Position numbers and translations under genes: made by a program
NCBI GenBank assembly: GCA_963842065.1
Contig: CAWJEW010000002.1
Location: forward strand, 1-64,000
Direction of reading: 5' to 3'
Origin: CAITWD01 sp963842065
GTDB lineage: Bacteria; Actinomycetota; Thermoleophilia; Miltoncostaeales; Miltoncostaeaceae
DNA: 64,000 nucleotides
Shown: positions 23,849-33,099 of the stretch, piece after piece
How positions within the stretch are numbered: position 1 is the first letter of the stretch
Layout: every line of letters starts with the position of its first letter
Notes under the pieces: generated by a model
Seen by the model: the letters and a program-made list of their open reading frames with translations, nothing else
Told to the model about the DNA's origin: nothing
The model's database searches: none

Positions 23849-26800
23849 ATGTTCCACGCGCGCCTTTTCGGGCCGCTGAGGATCAGCGTCGACGCCGACG
23901 CGGCCCCGGAGGTCACGGGGCTCAAGCCACGCGCCGTGTTGGCGTGGCTGTTGATGCACCCCGGCCTGCATCCGCGTGAGGCCGTCGCCGCGCGGTTCTG
24001 GCCGAATGTGCTCGATACGAGCGCCCGTGGATCGCTGCGCAGTGCGCTCTGGGTGGTGCGCGCCGCCCTCGAGGCCGTTGGGGGGGCCGGGTATCTGGTC
24101 GGTGACCGGGACCGCGTGGGGATCGACAGCGCGCGCCCGCGCCAGATCGATCTTGAGGACGTCGCGCGGCTGGCCGGCGGCGATGATCCGGTCGGCTGGG
24201 AGCGGGCGTTCGGGTTGATGTCCGAGCCGCTGCTCGTCGATCTCACCGACGACTGGGTCCTGGAGGGCCGCGACGAGTACCGGATGCTCGCCGCCGAGCT
24301 CGCTCGGCGGATTGCTGCGTGGGCCGACGATGATCACCGCCACGCGGATGCGATCGCCTGGACCAGACGTGCCCTGGCCCGTGACCGACTCGACGAGGCC
24401 ACCCATCGCTTGCTGATGACGCGGCTCGCCGCCGCCGGTGAAGGCGCCCAGGCCCTCGTCGCCTACGAACGCTGCCGGGCGATCCTGCGGGCCGAGTTCG
24501 GGACCGGGCCCTCAGACGAGACCCGCGACCTTGCGCGCAGCGTCCGCGCGGAGACGATGTCCGGCCTGCCGCCGCGCCCGCGCCAGATCGCTCCGCCCGC
24601 CCCGCCGGTCGGTGTGCTCGTGGGACGCGCGGTGCCGCTTTCGGTCCTCGAGACGGCGTGGGCGCGGGCCCGCACGGGCGACGGCGGGGTGGCGATCGTC
24701 TCCGGCGCCGCCGGGATCGGCAAATCGCGGCTCGTCGACGAACTGGCCGCGCGTGCGGGTCCGGAGGCCCTCGTCGTGCGGGGCATGGCGAGCGAGGTCC
24801 CGGGCTCGCCGCCGCTGGCCCCGTGGACAGAGGTGCTCGATACGATCGCCAGCGCCACTGCGCCGCCTCCGTCGCCGGCGACGTGGCCGGCCGAGCTCGC
24901 GCGCCTGTCGGTCCGGATCCAGCAGGCCTGGGAGTGCCCGCCCGCCCCGCCCGCGGCGACGCCGGAGCTCGAGCGGATTCGTCTGTTCGACGCCGTGCTC
25001 GAGTGCATGCGCTGGGCCGCCGGTACCCGTCCGCTGCTGGTGATCCTCGAGGATGTCCACCTCGTCGATGCGACCAGCGCCGCGCTTGCCGCCCATGTCG
25101 GGCGCCGGCTTGCCGACGCTGCGGTCCTCCTGGTCGTGACCCGGCGACCCGAGGGCTCGACCGCGGTCCTCGACGCGTTCGCCCGAATGAATACGGCACC
25201 CGCCCAGCTCGTGCTCTCCCCGCTCGACCCGGCGTACGCCAGGGAGCTGGTCGCGGCCATCGCCCCAAGCCTTTCGGCGACGGCCCGCGACGAGGTCGTG
25301 GCACGCGGCGACGGCAACGCGCTGCTGATCGTCGAGGCGGCCCGCGCGCGCCAGGCCGGCACCGAGGTCTCAGAGGATCTGCGCGGGTGGCTGCGCCCGA
25401 CGCTTGCGCGGCTGCCGGGATCGGCCCGGCTTTTGGTCGACATCTCGGCGGCGGCCGGCAGGTCGCTGGACCTCGGCGAGGTGGCGAGCTGCGTCGGGCC
25501 CGAGCACACCGACGAGGCGATCGACGTGGCCTGCGCAGCGGGCTTCCTGCAGGAGCGCCCCGGGCGCCGGCTGGGGTTCACGCACGCGCTGATCCGGGAC
25601 GCGTGCTACGCCGAACTTGGCTCGGGACGGCGCGTCTGGGCCCATCGCCGGCTCGTCGAGATCCTCGAGGAGCGTCTGCATCAGGAACCCGCCGAGCTGG
25701 CGCGGCATCTGCTGCTGACCGGCGAGGATCAGCGTGCCCGCGAGCTGCTCGCCCGCGCGGCGGCGCAAGCGCGCGCGATCGGGGCACTCACCGAGGCCGC
25801 GGCGTTCCTGCGGGAAGCGGCCGTGCTTGCCGATGGAACGCCGGCGCTTGCTGCCGAGCTCTGGATAGAGCTTGCCGCCGTCGAAGCCGCACGGGCCGAT
25901 CGCGCCGCCGTCGATGACGCGTTCGGTCGCGCCGTGGCCCTGCTTGAGCAGGTCGGCGACCGCCGGGCGCTTGCGAGCGCCTGGGGTCAGCACGCGCTCT
26001 TGCTCTGGACGACGCTGTGTTACCCGCAGGAGGCCGCCGCGGCCTACGAGCGCTGCCTCGACCTGCTCGGCGAGACCACCAACGCACCCGAGATCCGCGT
26101 GCTCGCGTTGGCCGGCCAGGCGAAGGCCGAAGCCCTGATCGGCGATCCGGCCCGAGCCACAGAGCTCGCCGACGCCGTGGCGGCGCGCATCAAACCGTCC
26201 GACGATCCGGCCCTCGCGGCCGAGATGGCCGGCGCACGCCTGTTCATCGCGATCCGCGGGGACGGTGGGACCCCGCCGTCGGCGGTGGCCGACGAGGCGA
26301 TCGCGCTCGCGAACGCGGCCGGTCGCACCGAGCTCGCCTACGTCACGGCGATCACGACCGCGTCGGCGCTGGCCGCCAGCGGCGACATCGACGGGGCGCT
26401 CGGCTACACGGATCGGGCCCTTGCCAGTGGCCAGGCGGGCGCCAGCCTCACCTGTCAGGCGTACGCCGCGCGCGCCTTCGCGCTGCTGCGGCTCGGCCGC
26501 CCCGCACAAGCCGATGTCGCCGTGGCGGCCTTCATGGAGGTGGCGCGCGGCGCGCAGGACCCCACCCTGCTGACCGTGGCCCACTTCGATGCCGGCACGA
26601 TCGCGCTGATCGAGGACCGTCCCCGCGAGGCCATCGATCACCTCCAGCGGGCCTTGTCGCAACCTGTCGGCCGGTTCTCCCGGCCGCTGGGACAGATGTA
26701 TCTGGCCGAGGCCTACCTGCAGGTTGGGGATGTCGACCGGGCCGCCGAGGCCCTCGCGCGGGTCCCGTTCGAACCGGTCGGTCCCGCCGACCTGCCGGCC

Positions 26801-27103
26801 ACGCTTGTCCCGCGGCTCGCGCGGATCCAGGGACTGATCGCCGCCGCGCGCGGCGATCACACGCTCGCCGACCGGCGCCTTGCCGAGGCCGAGGCAGGCT
26901 GGGAGCGGCTCCAGGGAACGCTGGATCTCGGTGACGCGTATGCCGCCGTCATCGTGGATCTCGGGCGTCCGCCGGTTGCGGGCCTGGTCGAGGTGTCCGC
27001 GGAGCTCGCACGCGTGCGCGCCGAGCGGGCCGCACGTGCCGCACCGGCCGGCAGGCGCCGACGCGCGCCCGCGAGCGCCACGACCATCGCCAAGAGAGGC
27101 TAG
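23849..27103 (+). CDS. BTAD/SARP-type regulator with AAA ATPase and TPR region
   Basis: This 1084-residue protein starts with an OmpR-like winged helix (R-L-F-G-P-L-R-I-S-V to S-L-R-S-A-L-W-V-V-R). A bacterial transcriptional activation domain (about 95-240, with W-V-L-E-G-R-D-E-Y and A-T-H-R-L-L-M-T-R-L-A) follows. The NTPase has Walker A S-G-A-A-G-I-G-K-S near residue 290 and a Walker-B-like L-V-I-L-E-D-V-H. The C-terminal 450 residues are TPR-like helical repeats. The ATG was chosen because the wing begins there. It is divergent from the methyltransferase and leads the SRPBCC gene by four bases. It probably activates the neighbouring genes. Confidence 0.88.
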   Translation: MFHARLFGPLRISVDADAAPEVTGLKPRAVLAWLLMHPGLHPREAVAARFWPNVLDTSARGSLRSALWVVRAALEAVGGAGYLVGDRDRVGIDSARPRQIDLEDVARLAGGDDPVGWERAFGLMSEPLLVDLTDDWVLEGRDEYRMLAAELARRIAAWADDDHRHADAIAWTRRALARDRLDEATHRLLMTRLAAAGEGAQALVAYERCRAILRAEFGTGPSDETRDLARSVRAETMSGLPPRPRQIAPPAPPVGVLVGRAVPLSVLETAWARARTGDGGVAIVSGAAGIGKSRLVDELAARAGPEALVVRGMASEVPGSPPLAPWTEVLDTIASATAPPPSPATWPAELARLSVRIQQAWECPPAPPAATPELERIRLFDAVLECMRWAAGTRPLLVILEDVHLVDATSAALAAHVGRRLADAAVLLVVTRRPEGSTAVLDAFARMNTAPAQLVLSPLDPAYARELVAAIAPSLSATARDEVVARGDGNALLIVEAARARQAGTEVSEDLRGWLRPTLARLPGSARLLVDISAAAGRSLDLGEVASCVGPEHTDEAIDVACAAGFLQERPGRRLGFTHALIRDACYAELGSGRRVWAHRRLVEILEERLHQEPAELARHLLLTGEDQRARELLARAAAQARAIGALTEAAAFLREAAVLADGTPALAAELWIELAAVEAARADRAAVDDAFGRAVALLEQVGDRRALASAWGQHALLLWTTLCYPQEAAAAYERCLDLLGETTNAPEIRVLALAGQAKAEALIGDPARATELADAVAARIKPSDDPALAAEMAGARLFIAIRGDGGTPPSAVADEAIALANAAGRTELAYVTAITTASALAASGDIDGALGYTDRALASGQAGASLTCQAYAARAFALLRLGRPAQADVAVAAFMEVARGAQDPTLLTVAHFDAGTIALIEDRPREAIDHLQRALSQPVGRFSRPLGQMYLAEAYLQVGDVDRAAEALARVPFEPVGPADLPATLVPRLARIQGLIAAARGDHTLADRRLAEAEAGWERLQGTLDLGDAYAAVIVDLGRPPVAGLVEVSAELARVRAERAARAAPAGRRRRAPASATTIAKRG

Positions 27104-27107
27104 CCGG

Positions 27108-27497
27108 ATGCCCGAGTTCGCGATCGTCGCGTCGTGTGCGAGCCCGGCCGTGGAGGTCTGGAAGCTTCTGTATGACCCGCATCGCTTTTCGGAGTGGTGG
27201 TCCGGGACCGCGCGGGTTGAGGACGTCGCCGGGGGTATCGCGACCCGCTATATGGACGAGTGGCCGGACTTCCCCTATCCGACCCGCGTGACGACGCGCA
27301 GCGATGGCGCGCGCGTGGTGATCTCGTGTCTGTTGTCCGACATCGTCCAGGAATGGACGCTCGAGCCCGACGGCGTCGGATGCATCGTCCGGCTGCGGGT
27401 CGAGGTCCCGGAGACAGAAGCCGCGCGGCTTGCGACGGTACGCGAGGAGCTCGAGCGCTCGGTCCCGCGGCTGATCGCCGCCGCCGAGCGCGCCTAG
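27108..27497 (+). CDS. SRPBCC-family protein
   Basis: This 129-residue protein has the polyketide-cyclase/dehydrase pattern: A-S-P-A-V-E-V-W-K-L-L-Y-D-P-H-R-F-S-E-W-W near the N-terminus and a C-terminal helix with R-L-I-A-A-A-E-R. It starts four bases after the regulator's stop, so it is co-transcribed with it. With the SnoaL-like and methyltransferase genes it suggests a small-molecule tailoring locus. Ligand unknown. Confidence 0.75.
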   Translation: MPEFAIVASCASPAVEVWKLLYDPHRFSEWWSGTARVEDVAGGIATRYMDEWPDFPYPTRVTTRSDGARVVISCLLSDIVQEWTLEPDGVGCIVRLRVEVPETEAARLATVREELERSVPRLIAAAERA

Positions 27498-27513
27498 CGT
27501 CCGGGCGCCGGTG

Positions 27514-28047
27514 CTAGAGGGCCCCGCCGGCAGCGGCAGGGCTCGGGGTCGATGGCGGTGCGGCGCTGACGCCACCGGTTCGCGACAGGAAGTCCTCAAC
27601 GAGCAGCAGGTTGTCGGTGCCGGCGCGATCAATCACTGCCAGCAGCGCCTTCATGCTTGCGACTTCCTCACGCTGCTCGTCCAGGAACCAGCCGAGGAAG
27701 TGCTCGCCGGAGTGGTCGGCCTCGTCGCGCGCAAGCTGGACCAGTGCGGTGATCTGCTCGGTAACCGTCTGTTCTTGGGCGAGGGCGAGTGCGACCGGCT
27801 CCCGGTCGTCGGCAAACTGCGTCTTCGGTGCCCCGATGCCGGGCGTGACGACCTCGGCGTCGGAGTCCAGCAGGTACTGGACCATCATCATGGCGTGGTT
27901 TCGCTCCTCGACGGCCTGCTGGTAGAAGTGGGCCGCGAGCTGGGGAAGCGTTGCGGCGTCGTAGTGGACAGCGATGGCGATGTACTGCTGTTGGGCCGCG
28001 AACTCATTCGCGATCTGCGCGTGGAGCGCGTCGGTGAACCGGCTCAC
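27514..28047 (-). CDS. Ferritin
   Basis: This 177-residue protein is a four-helix ferritin. Iron-site residues are visible in helix A (A-N-E-F-A-A-Q-Q-Q-Y) and helix B (E-E-R-N-H-A-M-M-M-V, the E-x-x-H motif), with further acidic and Gln positions later (E-Q-I-T-A-L-V). It lacks the Met ligand typical of haem-binding bacterioferritin, so it is the non-haem type. A Pro/Ala-rich tail ends the protein. It stores iron and protects against oxidative stress. It is convergent with the SRPBCC gene, 16 bp apart. Confidence 0.9.
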   Translation of the reverse strand: MSRFTDALHAQIANEFAAQQQYIAIAVHYDAATLPQLAAHFYQQAVEERNHAMMMVQYLLDSDAEVVTPGIGAPKTQFADDREPVALALAQEQTVTEQITALVQLARDEADHSGEHFLGWFLDEQREEVASMKALLAVIDRAGTDNLLLVEDFLSRTGGVSAAPPSTPSPAAAGGAL

Positions 28048-28166
28048 GATCGCACCTCCTCGAAGGTTGGCTTGGTCGGTCTGACTCTACGTCTGCGGGC
28101 GACGGTTGGACGACCCGATCCGGCCAGGTCACACCGCAACCTCCGGGCTGGCCGCCGGTGCGGGTG

Positions 28167-28535
28167 TCACTGCTCGCGGGTCCAGCCGCTCTGGTCGCCG
28201 TGCGGAGTGAAATAACCGAGGAGGTGCCGCCATGCGCTCGGTTTCACGCCCGGTTCGTGTACGCGCCAGGCGGGCGCGGCGCCGTCGGGGACGGGAAGCG
28301 TTGCGGCCGTCACGGCGTCGATCTCGAGGTCGACGCCTTGCTCGTGCAGTTCGTTGACCTGGTCGGCGGCGACGAAGCGCTTGCCGTGATCGGTGTTGAT
28401 CACGATGCCGTGGAAGATGTCCTCCCCGAAGGCTGCCACGACGTGATCGACGGAACCGATTCGGGTGCCGTCGGTCGCGTAGACGGGGACGTTATTCTCG
28501 AGCACCTCGTAGGCGATCGGCAGACCTTCATCCAT
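28167..28535 (-). CDS. PRC-barrel-like stress protein, paralogue B
   Basis: This 122-residue protein begins with P-I-A-Y-E-V-L-E and G-T-R-I-G-S-V-D-H-V, a PRC-barrel-like small beta domain of the kind seen in DUF2171-type proteins. It ends H-L-L-G-Y-F-T-P-H-G-D-Q-S-G-W. It has the same length as the neighbour at 28582 and is clearly homologous to it, most strongly in both ends. The gene is downstream of paralogue A on the same strand, separated by 46 bp. Role unknown. Confidence 0.7.
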   Translation of the reverse strand: MDEGLPIAYEVLENNVPVYATDGTRIGSVDHVVAAFGEDIFHGIVINTDHGKRFVAADQVNELHEQGVDLEIDAVTAATLPVPDGAAPAWRVHEPGVKPSAWRHLLGYFTPHGDQSGWTREQ

Positions 28536-28581
28536 ACTCGGAGCATATCGGCGCCGGCCGACCAGGGCAGGCGTGCCCGGT

Positions 28582-28950
28582 CTAGTTCTCCCGCGTCCAG
28601 CCGCTCCGGTCGCCGTGTGGGGTGAAGTAGCCGAGCAGATGCTTCCACTCGCTCGGCTTGACGCCGGGCTCGTTGTCGCGCCACTCCGGCGCGGCGCCTT
28701 GCGGCTCCGGGAGCGCCGCGGCCCGGACGGCGTCGATGTCGAGGTCCACCCCGTGCTCGTGCAGTGACACGATCTGGTCCGAGGCGACGAAGCGCCGTCC
28801 GTGCTCGGTCTTGATCACGATGCCGTGGAAGATATCCTGATCGAACGCGGCCACGACGTGATCGACGCTTCCGATCACCTCGCCTCCGGACGCGTGGACC
28901 GGGACGTTCTTCTCGAGCACCTCATAGGCGATCGGCAGGCCTTCATCCAT
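28582..28950 (-). CDS. PRC-barrel-like stress protein, paralogue A
   Basis: This 122-residue product starts at the ATG 28950, which aligns with the paralogue's start; an ATG four codons upstream is possible. It shares M-D-E-G-L-P-I-A-Y-E-V-L-E and D-I-F-H-G-I-V-I with paralogue B. The pair arose by tandem duplication and then diverged in the middle. Fold by pattern, function unknown. Confidence 0.7.
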   Translation of the reverse strand: MDEGLPIAYEVLEKNVPVHASGGEVIGSVDHVVAAFDQDIFHGIVIKTEHGRRFVASDQIVSLHEHGVDLDIDAVRAAALPEPQGAAPEWRDNEPGVKPSEWKHLLGYFTPHGDRSGWTREN

Positions 28951-29135
28951 GGGAGACAGCATAGCTGTCGGTGTCCATCAGTCCGGAGCACCGCGTCGTG
29001 TCGCCGACGCCGCGCGCACCCGGCGTCGCACGCACGGGTCCGGATGGACGACGGTGCAGCCCCGTGCCGGCCGCACGGCGCCCTCGGCGGTCAGGCTCCG
29101 ATCAGTCGCGTTCGGAACGTGTGTAGGCGGGTCAC

Positions 29136-30491
29136 CTAGGCGGTGCCCGCCACGGCGGGCGCCGGTTCGTCGGGGGCGGGCGGGATCGCGAAATCGAACT
29201 CGGCGCCGCCGCCCTCGGGGTGGACGATCGACACATCGCCCCCGTGGGCGACGGCGACCTGCTTGACGATCGCCAGGCCCAGCCCCGAGCCGGGACGTGC
29301 GCGCGCGTCGGGCCCGCGCCAGAAGCGGGCGAAGACCTGCGCGTCTTCGGAGGCCGGGATCCCAGGTCCGTGATCGCGGACCGTGACGACGCCGCCGGCG
29401 ACCGTCACCTCGACGTTGCCGCCGCCGTGCTTGACGCCATTGTCGATGAGGTTCCCGACGGCGCGCCCGAGCGCATCGGGATCGCCGACGACGCGCGTCG
29501 GTTCCGCGGTGATCGCGATCGTTGCGTTCGGCCACCACGCCCGCGCACGGGCGACCGCGTCTTCGGTCACCTCATCGAGCTGGACCGGCACCGGGTTGAC
29601 GAGCGCGCGCTCGCCGCGGGCCAACAGCACGAGATCACCCACGAGCCCCCCGACCCCGTCGAGCTGCACGGTCAGGTCTTCGGTGAGGCGCTTGCGGTCC
29701 TCGGGGTCGAGTTCCGCGCCGGATGCCAACAGCTCGACGTTGGCGCGGAGCGCGGTCAACGGCGTCCGCAGTTCGTGCGATGCGTCGGCGATGAGCTGAT
29801 CCTGGGCATGGCGCGCCTGTTCGAGGCCCTCCATCATCTCGTTGAAGCGCTGGGCGAGGATCGCCGGCTCGTCGTGGCCGTGCACCGGGATGCGGTGCGA
29901 CAGGTCGCCCGTGCGGGCGACATGGTCGACGCTCTCGGCGAGCGCCGTGACCGGACGCACGCCGCGTGCGGCGATCAGCGTCCCGGCGACGGCGGCGAGG
30001 GCGATCCCGGCGAGGCTGATGATCACCAGCTCCTGCTGCAGGTTCGCCAGGGTCGTGTCGACATCGGTCAGCGGCTGTGCGATCTGGAGCGCGACGCCTT
30101 GGGCCACCGGCACGGCCAGGACCCGCAAGTCGACTCCGCTCGGTGTCGTCACATCGCCAAAGCGCGACCCGGTGCCCTGTGTGGCAACCGCCACGGAGCT
30201 CGCGGCGACCGGCAGCGCAGGCGCCGTAGAGTTGAAGTCGATGGTCTGGCCCTGGGCGTTGACGAGTTGGTCGAAGCCGCCCGCCCCGCCGAAGTCACCG
30301 GCCTGCGGCCCCGACGGACCCCCCTGGGGCCCGAAGCGGTGCAGCTCGATCTGCGCCTGGCGGATCAGCTGGTCGTCGATCTGACTGTGCAGGGTCGAGG
30401 ACGTGGCGCTGTAGGCGGCAAACGCCGCCAGCACGATGGCCACCGCCACCGTGAGTGCCGACGCGACGGCGATACGGGTCCGGAGGGTCAT
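29136..30491 (-). CDS. Sensor histidine kinase (HAMP, MprB-like)
   Basis: This 451-residue kinase has a first membrane helix (about 10-28), an extracytoplasmic sensor of about 120 residues rich in Gly/Pro/Gln, and a second helix near 155-175. A HAMP domain and the H-box A-S-H-E-L-R-T-P-L-T-A-L follow. The N-box (N-L-I-D-N-G-V-K-H) and G-boxes (D-H-G-P-G-I-P, G-S-G-L-G-L-A-I-V) are intact. Its ATG overlaps the stop of the upstream response regulator (ATGA), so the pair is co-translated. Confidence 0.93.
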   Translation of the reverse strand: MTLRTRIAVASALTVAVAIVLAAFAAYSATSSTLHSQIDDQLIRQAQIELHRFGPQGGPSGPQAGDFGGAGGFDQLVNAQGQTIDFNSTAPALPVAASSVAVATQGTGSRFGDVTTPSGVDLRVLAVPVAQGVALQIAQPLTDVDTTLANLQQELVIISLAGIALAAVAGTLIAARGVRPVTALAESVDHVARTGDLSHRIPVHGHDEPAILAQRFNEMMEGLEQARHAQDQLIADASHELRTPLTALRANVELLASGAELDPEDRKRLTEDLTVQLDGVGGLVGDLVLLARGERALVNPVPVQLDEVTEDAVARARAWWPNATIAITAEPTRVVGDPDALGRAVGNLIDNGVKHGGGNVEVTVAGGVVTVRDHGPGIPASEDAQVFARFWRGPDARARPGSGLGLAIVKQVAVAHGGDVSIVHPEGGGAEFDFAIPPAPDEPAPAVAGTA

Positions 30492-31165
30492 CTCTCCCGC
30501 AGGGCGTACCCGAAGCCGCGCACGGTGTGCACCAGGCGCGGCTCGCCGCCCGCCTCGAGTTTCTTGCGCAGATAGCCCACGTACACCTCGACCCCGTTGG
30601 AGGAGGTGCGCGCGTCCATGCCCCAGACGCGGTCCATGATCACCTCACGCGTCAGCACCCGATCGGGGTTGCGCAAAAACAGCTCGAGCAGGAGGAACTC
30701 GGTCCGGGTGAGCTCGAGCTCGCGGTCGCCCCGCACGGCGGTCATCGCGACCAGATCGAGCGTGACGTCCGCGACGCGCAGCGTCGTCGACTCCGTCTCG
30801 GAGGCGTCGGCGCCACGGCGCAGCAGCGCCCGGACGCGTGCCAGCAGCTCGGTGAGCGCGAACGGCTTGACCAGGTAATCGTCCGCGCCGGCGTCGAGTC
30901 CCTCGACGCGGTCCGCGACGGCGTCGCGCGCGGTCAGCATCAGGATCGGCGTGCGGTCGCCCTGCCGGCGCAGGGTCCGGCAGACCTCGAAGCCCGAGAT
31001 GTCCGGGAGGTTCACATCCAGCACAATGGCATCGGGGGCCCCCGATGCCATTGCCAAGCCTTCCGCGCCGTTGGCGGCGCCGTCGGTGACGTAGCCATTG
31101 GCCCGCAGCGCCCGATCGAGGGAACTGCGCACCCGCGGATCGTCCTCCACGATGAGCACGCGCAT
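30488..31165 (-). CDS. OmpR-family response regulator
   Basis: The 225-residue product has a receiver domain (V-E-D-D-P, phospho-Asp in V-L-D-V-N-L-P, Lys in V-K-P-F) and an OmpR winged helix (L-T-R-T-E-F-L-L-L-E-L-F, G-F-G-Y-A-L-R). It is coupled to the kinase downstream. It may control the secreted-protein gene 70 bp upstream on the same strand; that is inference from position. Confidence 0.94.
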   Translation of the reverse strand: MRVLIVEDDPRVRSSLDRALRANGYVTDGAANGAEGLAMASGAPDAIVLDVNLPDISGFEVCRTLRRQGDRTPILMLTARDAVADRVEGLDAGADDYLVKPFALTELLARVRALLRRGADASETESTTLRVADVTLDLVAMTAVRGDRELELTRTEFLLLELFLRNPDRVLTREVIMDRVWGMDARTSSNGVEVYVGYLRKKLEAGGEPRLVHTVRGFGYALRER

Positions 31166-31235
31166 GCCTACATGGTGCCGTATGTGCGGGCCGGATGGGC
31201 TCGCACGCGCTGCGTGGGGCGGGAAGGGGCCCTCA

Positions 31236-32033
31236 TCAGGCGGCCGGCGTCATCGTCGAGTTCGACCCCGCGCCTGCGCTCGGCGGTGCCATTCCGTCCG
31301 GTCCGTGGCCGCCCCACGGGCCGCGGACGCCGGGACCACCCGGTCCGCCGGGGCCGTGCGGGCCGCGGAAGCCGAAGCCCAGCCCGAACCCGGGACCGCC
31401 GGTCAGGGGTGCCGCGTGGGCGTCGCTGATGATCGTCTTCGCTTGGGCCTGGGTGAGCCGGCCGGCCTTCACGGCGGCATCGACGTGCGTCGTCAGGTTG
31501 GCGATCTCGATGCTGCGCAGCACCGAATCGAAGGTGCCGTTCGTCGCGGCCGCCGTCAGCTGGTCCGCCTGGACCTGCGTGATGACCTTGTGCGAGACGA
31601 GCGTCGGCAGGTTCTTGAGGATGAGCGTCTGGTCCGCGGCATCCTCGGCTGCGGTGAGCCGGCTCGTCGAGATGCCGAGCTTGGCGGCGAGCGCCGTCTC
31701 AAACGCGGTGCGGGCCGTGGCCCGGTTCATGCCGGTCGCGCCGGTTGCGCCCGGGGTCGGCGGCGTCATCGAGGCGCGTACGGCGTGCTCGGCGGCCTCG
31801 AACTTGGCGGTCGTGATGCCGAGTTTGGCCGCGACCGTGGTGTCGTACTGGGATGGGTCGCCGATGAACCCGGCACCGCGCCACGGACCGTGGCGCATGG
31901 GGGGACGGGTCGTCGTGGAGCCGTTCGACCCCGACGAGGCGGCGTACAGCGGGGCGGCGGCAATCGCACCGGCCGCGAGGGCCGTCGCGGCCGCGCCGAC
32001 CGCATACCTGCGTCGCATGCTCGGTCGCTTCAT
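31236..32033 (-). CDS. Secreted helical-repeat protein
   Basis: This 265-residue protein has a Sec signal (about 1-32, ending A-P-L-Y-A-A-S). Two related helical segments follow, each with A-A-K-L-G-I-T/S-T-x-x-x-x-A-A/E, and then repeats of the V-x-A-G-R-L-T-Q-A-Q-A type. The tail is Gly/Pro/His-rich. It resembles periplasmic helical proteins that accompany two-component systems in actinobacteria. It lies directly upstream of the regulator-kinase pair in the same direction and could be its target. No enzymatic motif is seen. Confidence 0.7.
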   Translation of the reverse strand: MKRPSMRRRYAVGAAATALAAGAIAAAPLYAASSGSNGSTTTRPPMRHGPWRGAGFIGDPSQYDTTVAAKLGITTAKFEAAEHAVRASMTPPTPGATGATGMNRATARTAFETALAAKLGISTSRLTAAEDAADQTLILKNLPTLVSHKVITQVQADQLTAAATNGTFDSVLRSIEIANLTTHVDAAVKAGRLTQAQAKTIISDAHAAPLTGGPGFGLGFGFRGPHGPGGPGGPGVRGPWGGHGPDGMAPPSAGAGSNSTMTPAA

Positions 32034-32141
32034 GGTGGTGCTCTCCTTGGTGGGTGGACGGGGGCGCCTGCCGCCCCCGTCGTGATCAAGGATCCGCGTC
32101 CGAGCTGAAGCTTTACTGAGATCTCTGTTGAGACACCGTGG

Positions 32142-32876
32142 TCATCGTGCGGGGGCGTGGCCGCCTGCGGTGGGCGCCGGGACGTCGATGACGAGCATCG
32201 TGTCGGCGCCGCGCTGGAAGTGGTACGGCACCCGGCGCAGCTCCGACTGGGCGCCCTCGGCCGCGAGTGCCCGCCGCAGATCGTCCAGGTACGGCGACGG
32301 GGTCACGGTGGTATCGACCAGCGGGAACACCCGGACCTCGCCGCGGCTGACGCGCACGAGCTCGCGCAACGCCGCACGGTGGGCGGCCTGGTCCATGTGG
32401 TCGGGGTAGCTGAACAAGAGATGCCCCGACAGCACGAGATCGAACGCGTCATCGGGAAACGGCAGGTCCGGCAGCACCGCGGGCACGTAGCGGTCGTCGG
32501 GGCCCGCAAAATCGGCCGCGAAGGCCTCCAACGATGCCAGGCGGCTCAGGGCGTGATCGTCGGGGTCGGAAAACCACTCGAACACGTACAGCTCGGGGTG
32601 ATCGCGGACGTACCGGTTGCCGGTGAGCGTGTCGCGCCGGGCCCGTGCGACCAGCTTGTCCGGCGGGATCAGGTACGCCGGATCGGCGCTGGTCACTCGG
32701 GCCCCACGCGCCCGCGCACCGGCGGGGAAGCCGCTCGCGCCGCCCGGGCAGTCGAGGATCGCGAGCTCGGCCAGCGCGAGCTCCGCGAGATCGAACATCG
32801 CCCGGTACTCGTCGAAGCCGCGTGAGGTGATGATGATGTCGCCGAGGCCGCGTGGGCGGGCGGGGGATGTGGTCAT
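32142..32876 (-). CDS. SAM-dependent methyltransferase-like protein
   Basis: This 244-residue protein has L-A-I-L-D-C-P-G-G-A-S-G-F as motif I and V-T-S-A-D-P-A-Y as the acidic strand end. D-L-V-L-S-G-H-L-L-F and a later V-R-V-F-P-L-V complete a Rossmann methyltransferase core. Motif I lacks the usual D-x-G-x-G, as in methyltransferase-like proteins of this type. The ATG is at 32876; the 223-bp region upstream is shared with the divergent YihY gene. Substrate unknown. Confidence 0.75.
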   Translation of the reverse strand: MTTSPARPRGLGDIIITSRGFDEYRAMFDLAELALAELAILDCPGGASGFPAGARARGARVTSADPAYLIPPDKLVARARRDTLTGNRYVRDHPELYVFEWFSDPDDHALSRLASLEAFAADFAGPDDRYVPAVLPDLPFPDDAFDLVLSGHLLFSYPDHMDQAAHRAALRELVRVSRGEVRVFPLVDTTVTPSPYLDDLRRALAAEGAQSELRRVPYHFQRGADTMLVIDVPAPTAGGHAPAR

Positions 32877-32970
32877 GGTGGCTCCGTGACGTGCGTGATC
32901 GCCGTGCGGTCACGGATCGTAGTTCGGACGCGTCCGGTCGGGTCCTGGCGGCTTCAGATCGCATCCATCG

Positions 32971-33085
32971 GCGCGGTATGGCGCGGTATGGTCTTAACGT
33001 GCGCATCTGCGCGCCCACACGGGCAGGCGCGCGCGGGACAGGTGCGGAGGATTCGGTGATCGCTCGATCGGCCATAGCGCGGTAT
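32971..33085. promoter_or_regulatory. GCGCGGTATG repeats in a divergent promoter
   Basis: GCGCGGTATG occurs back to back at 32971 and 32981, and GCGCGGTAT again at 33077, all on the plus strand. They lie between the divergent methyltransferase and YihY genes. The spacing suggests a regulator site; no known operator is recognised. Confidence 0.4.
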
Positions 33086-33099
33086 CTGCGGGGGCTCTC

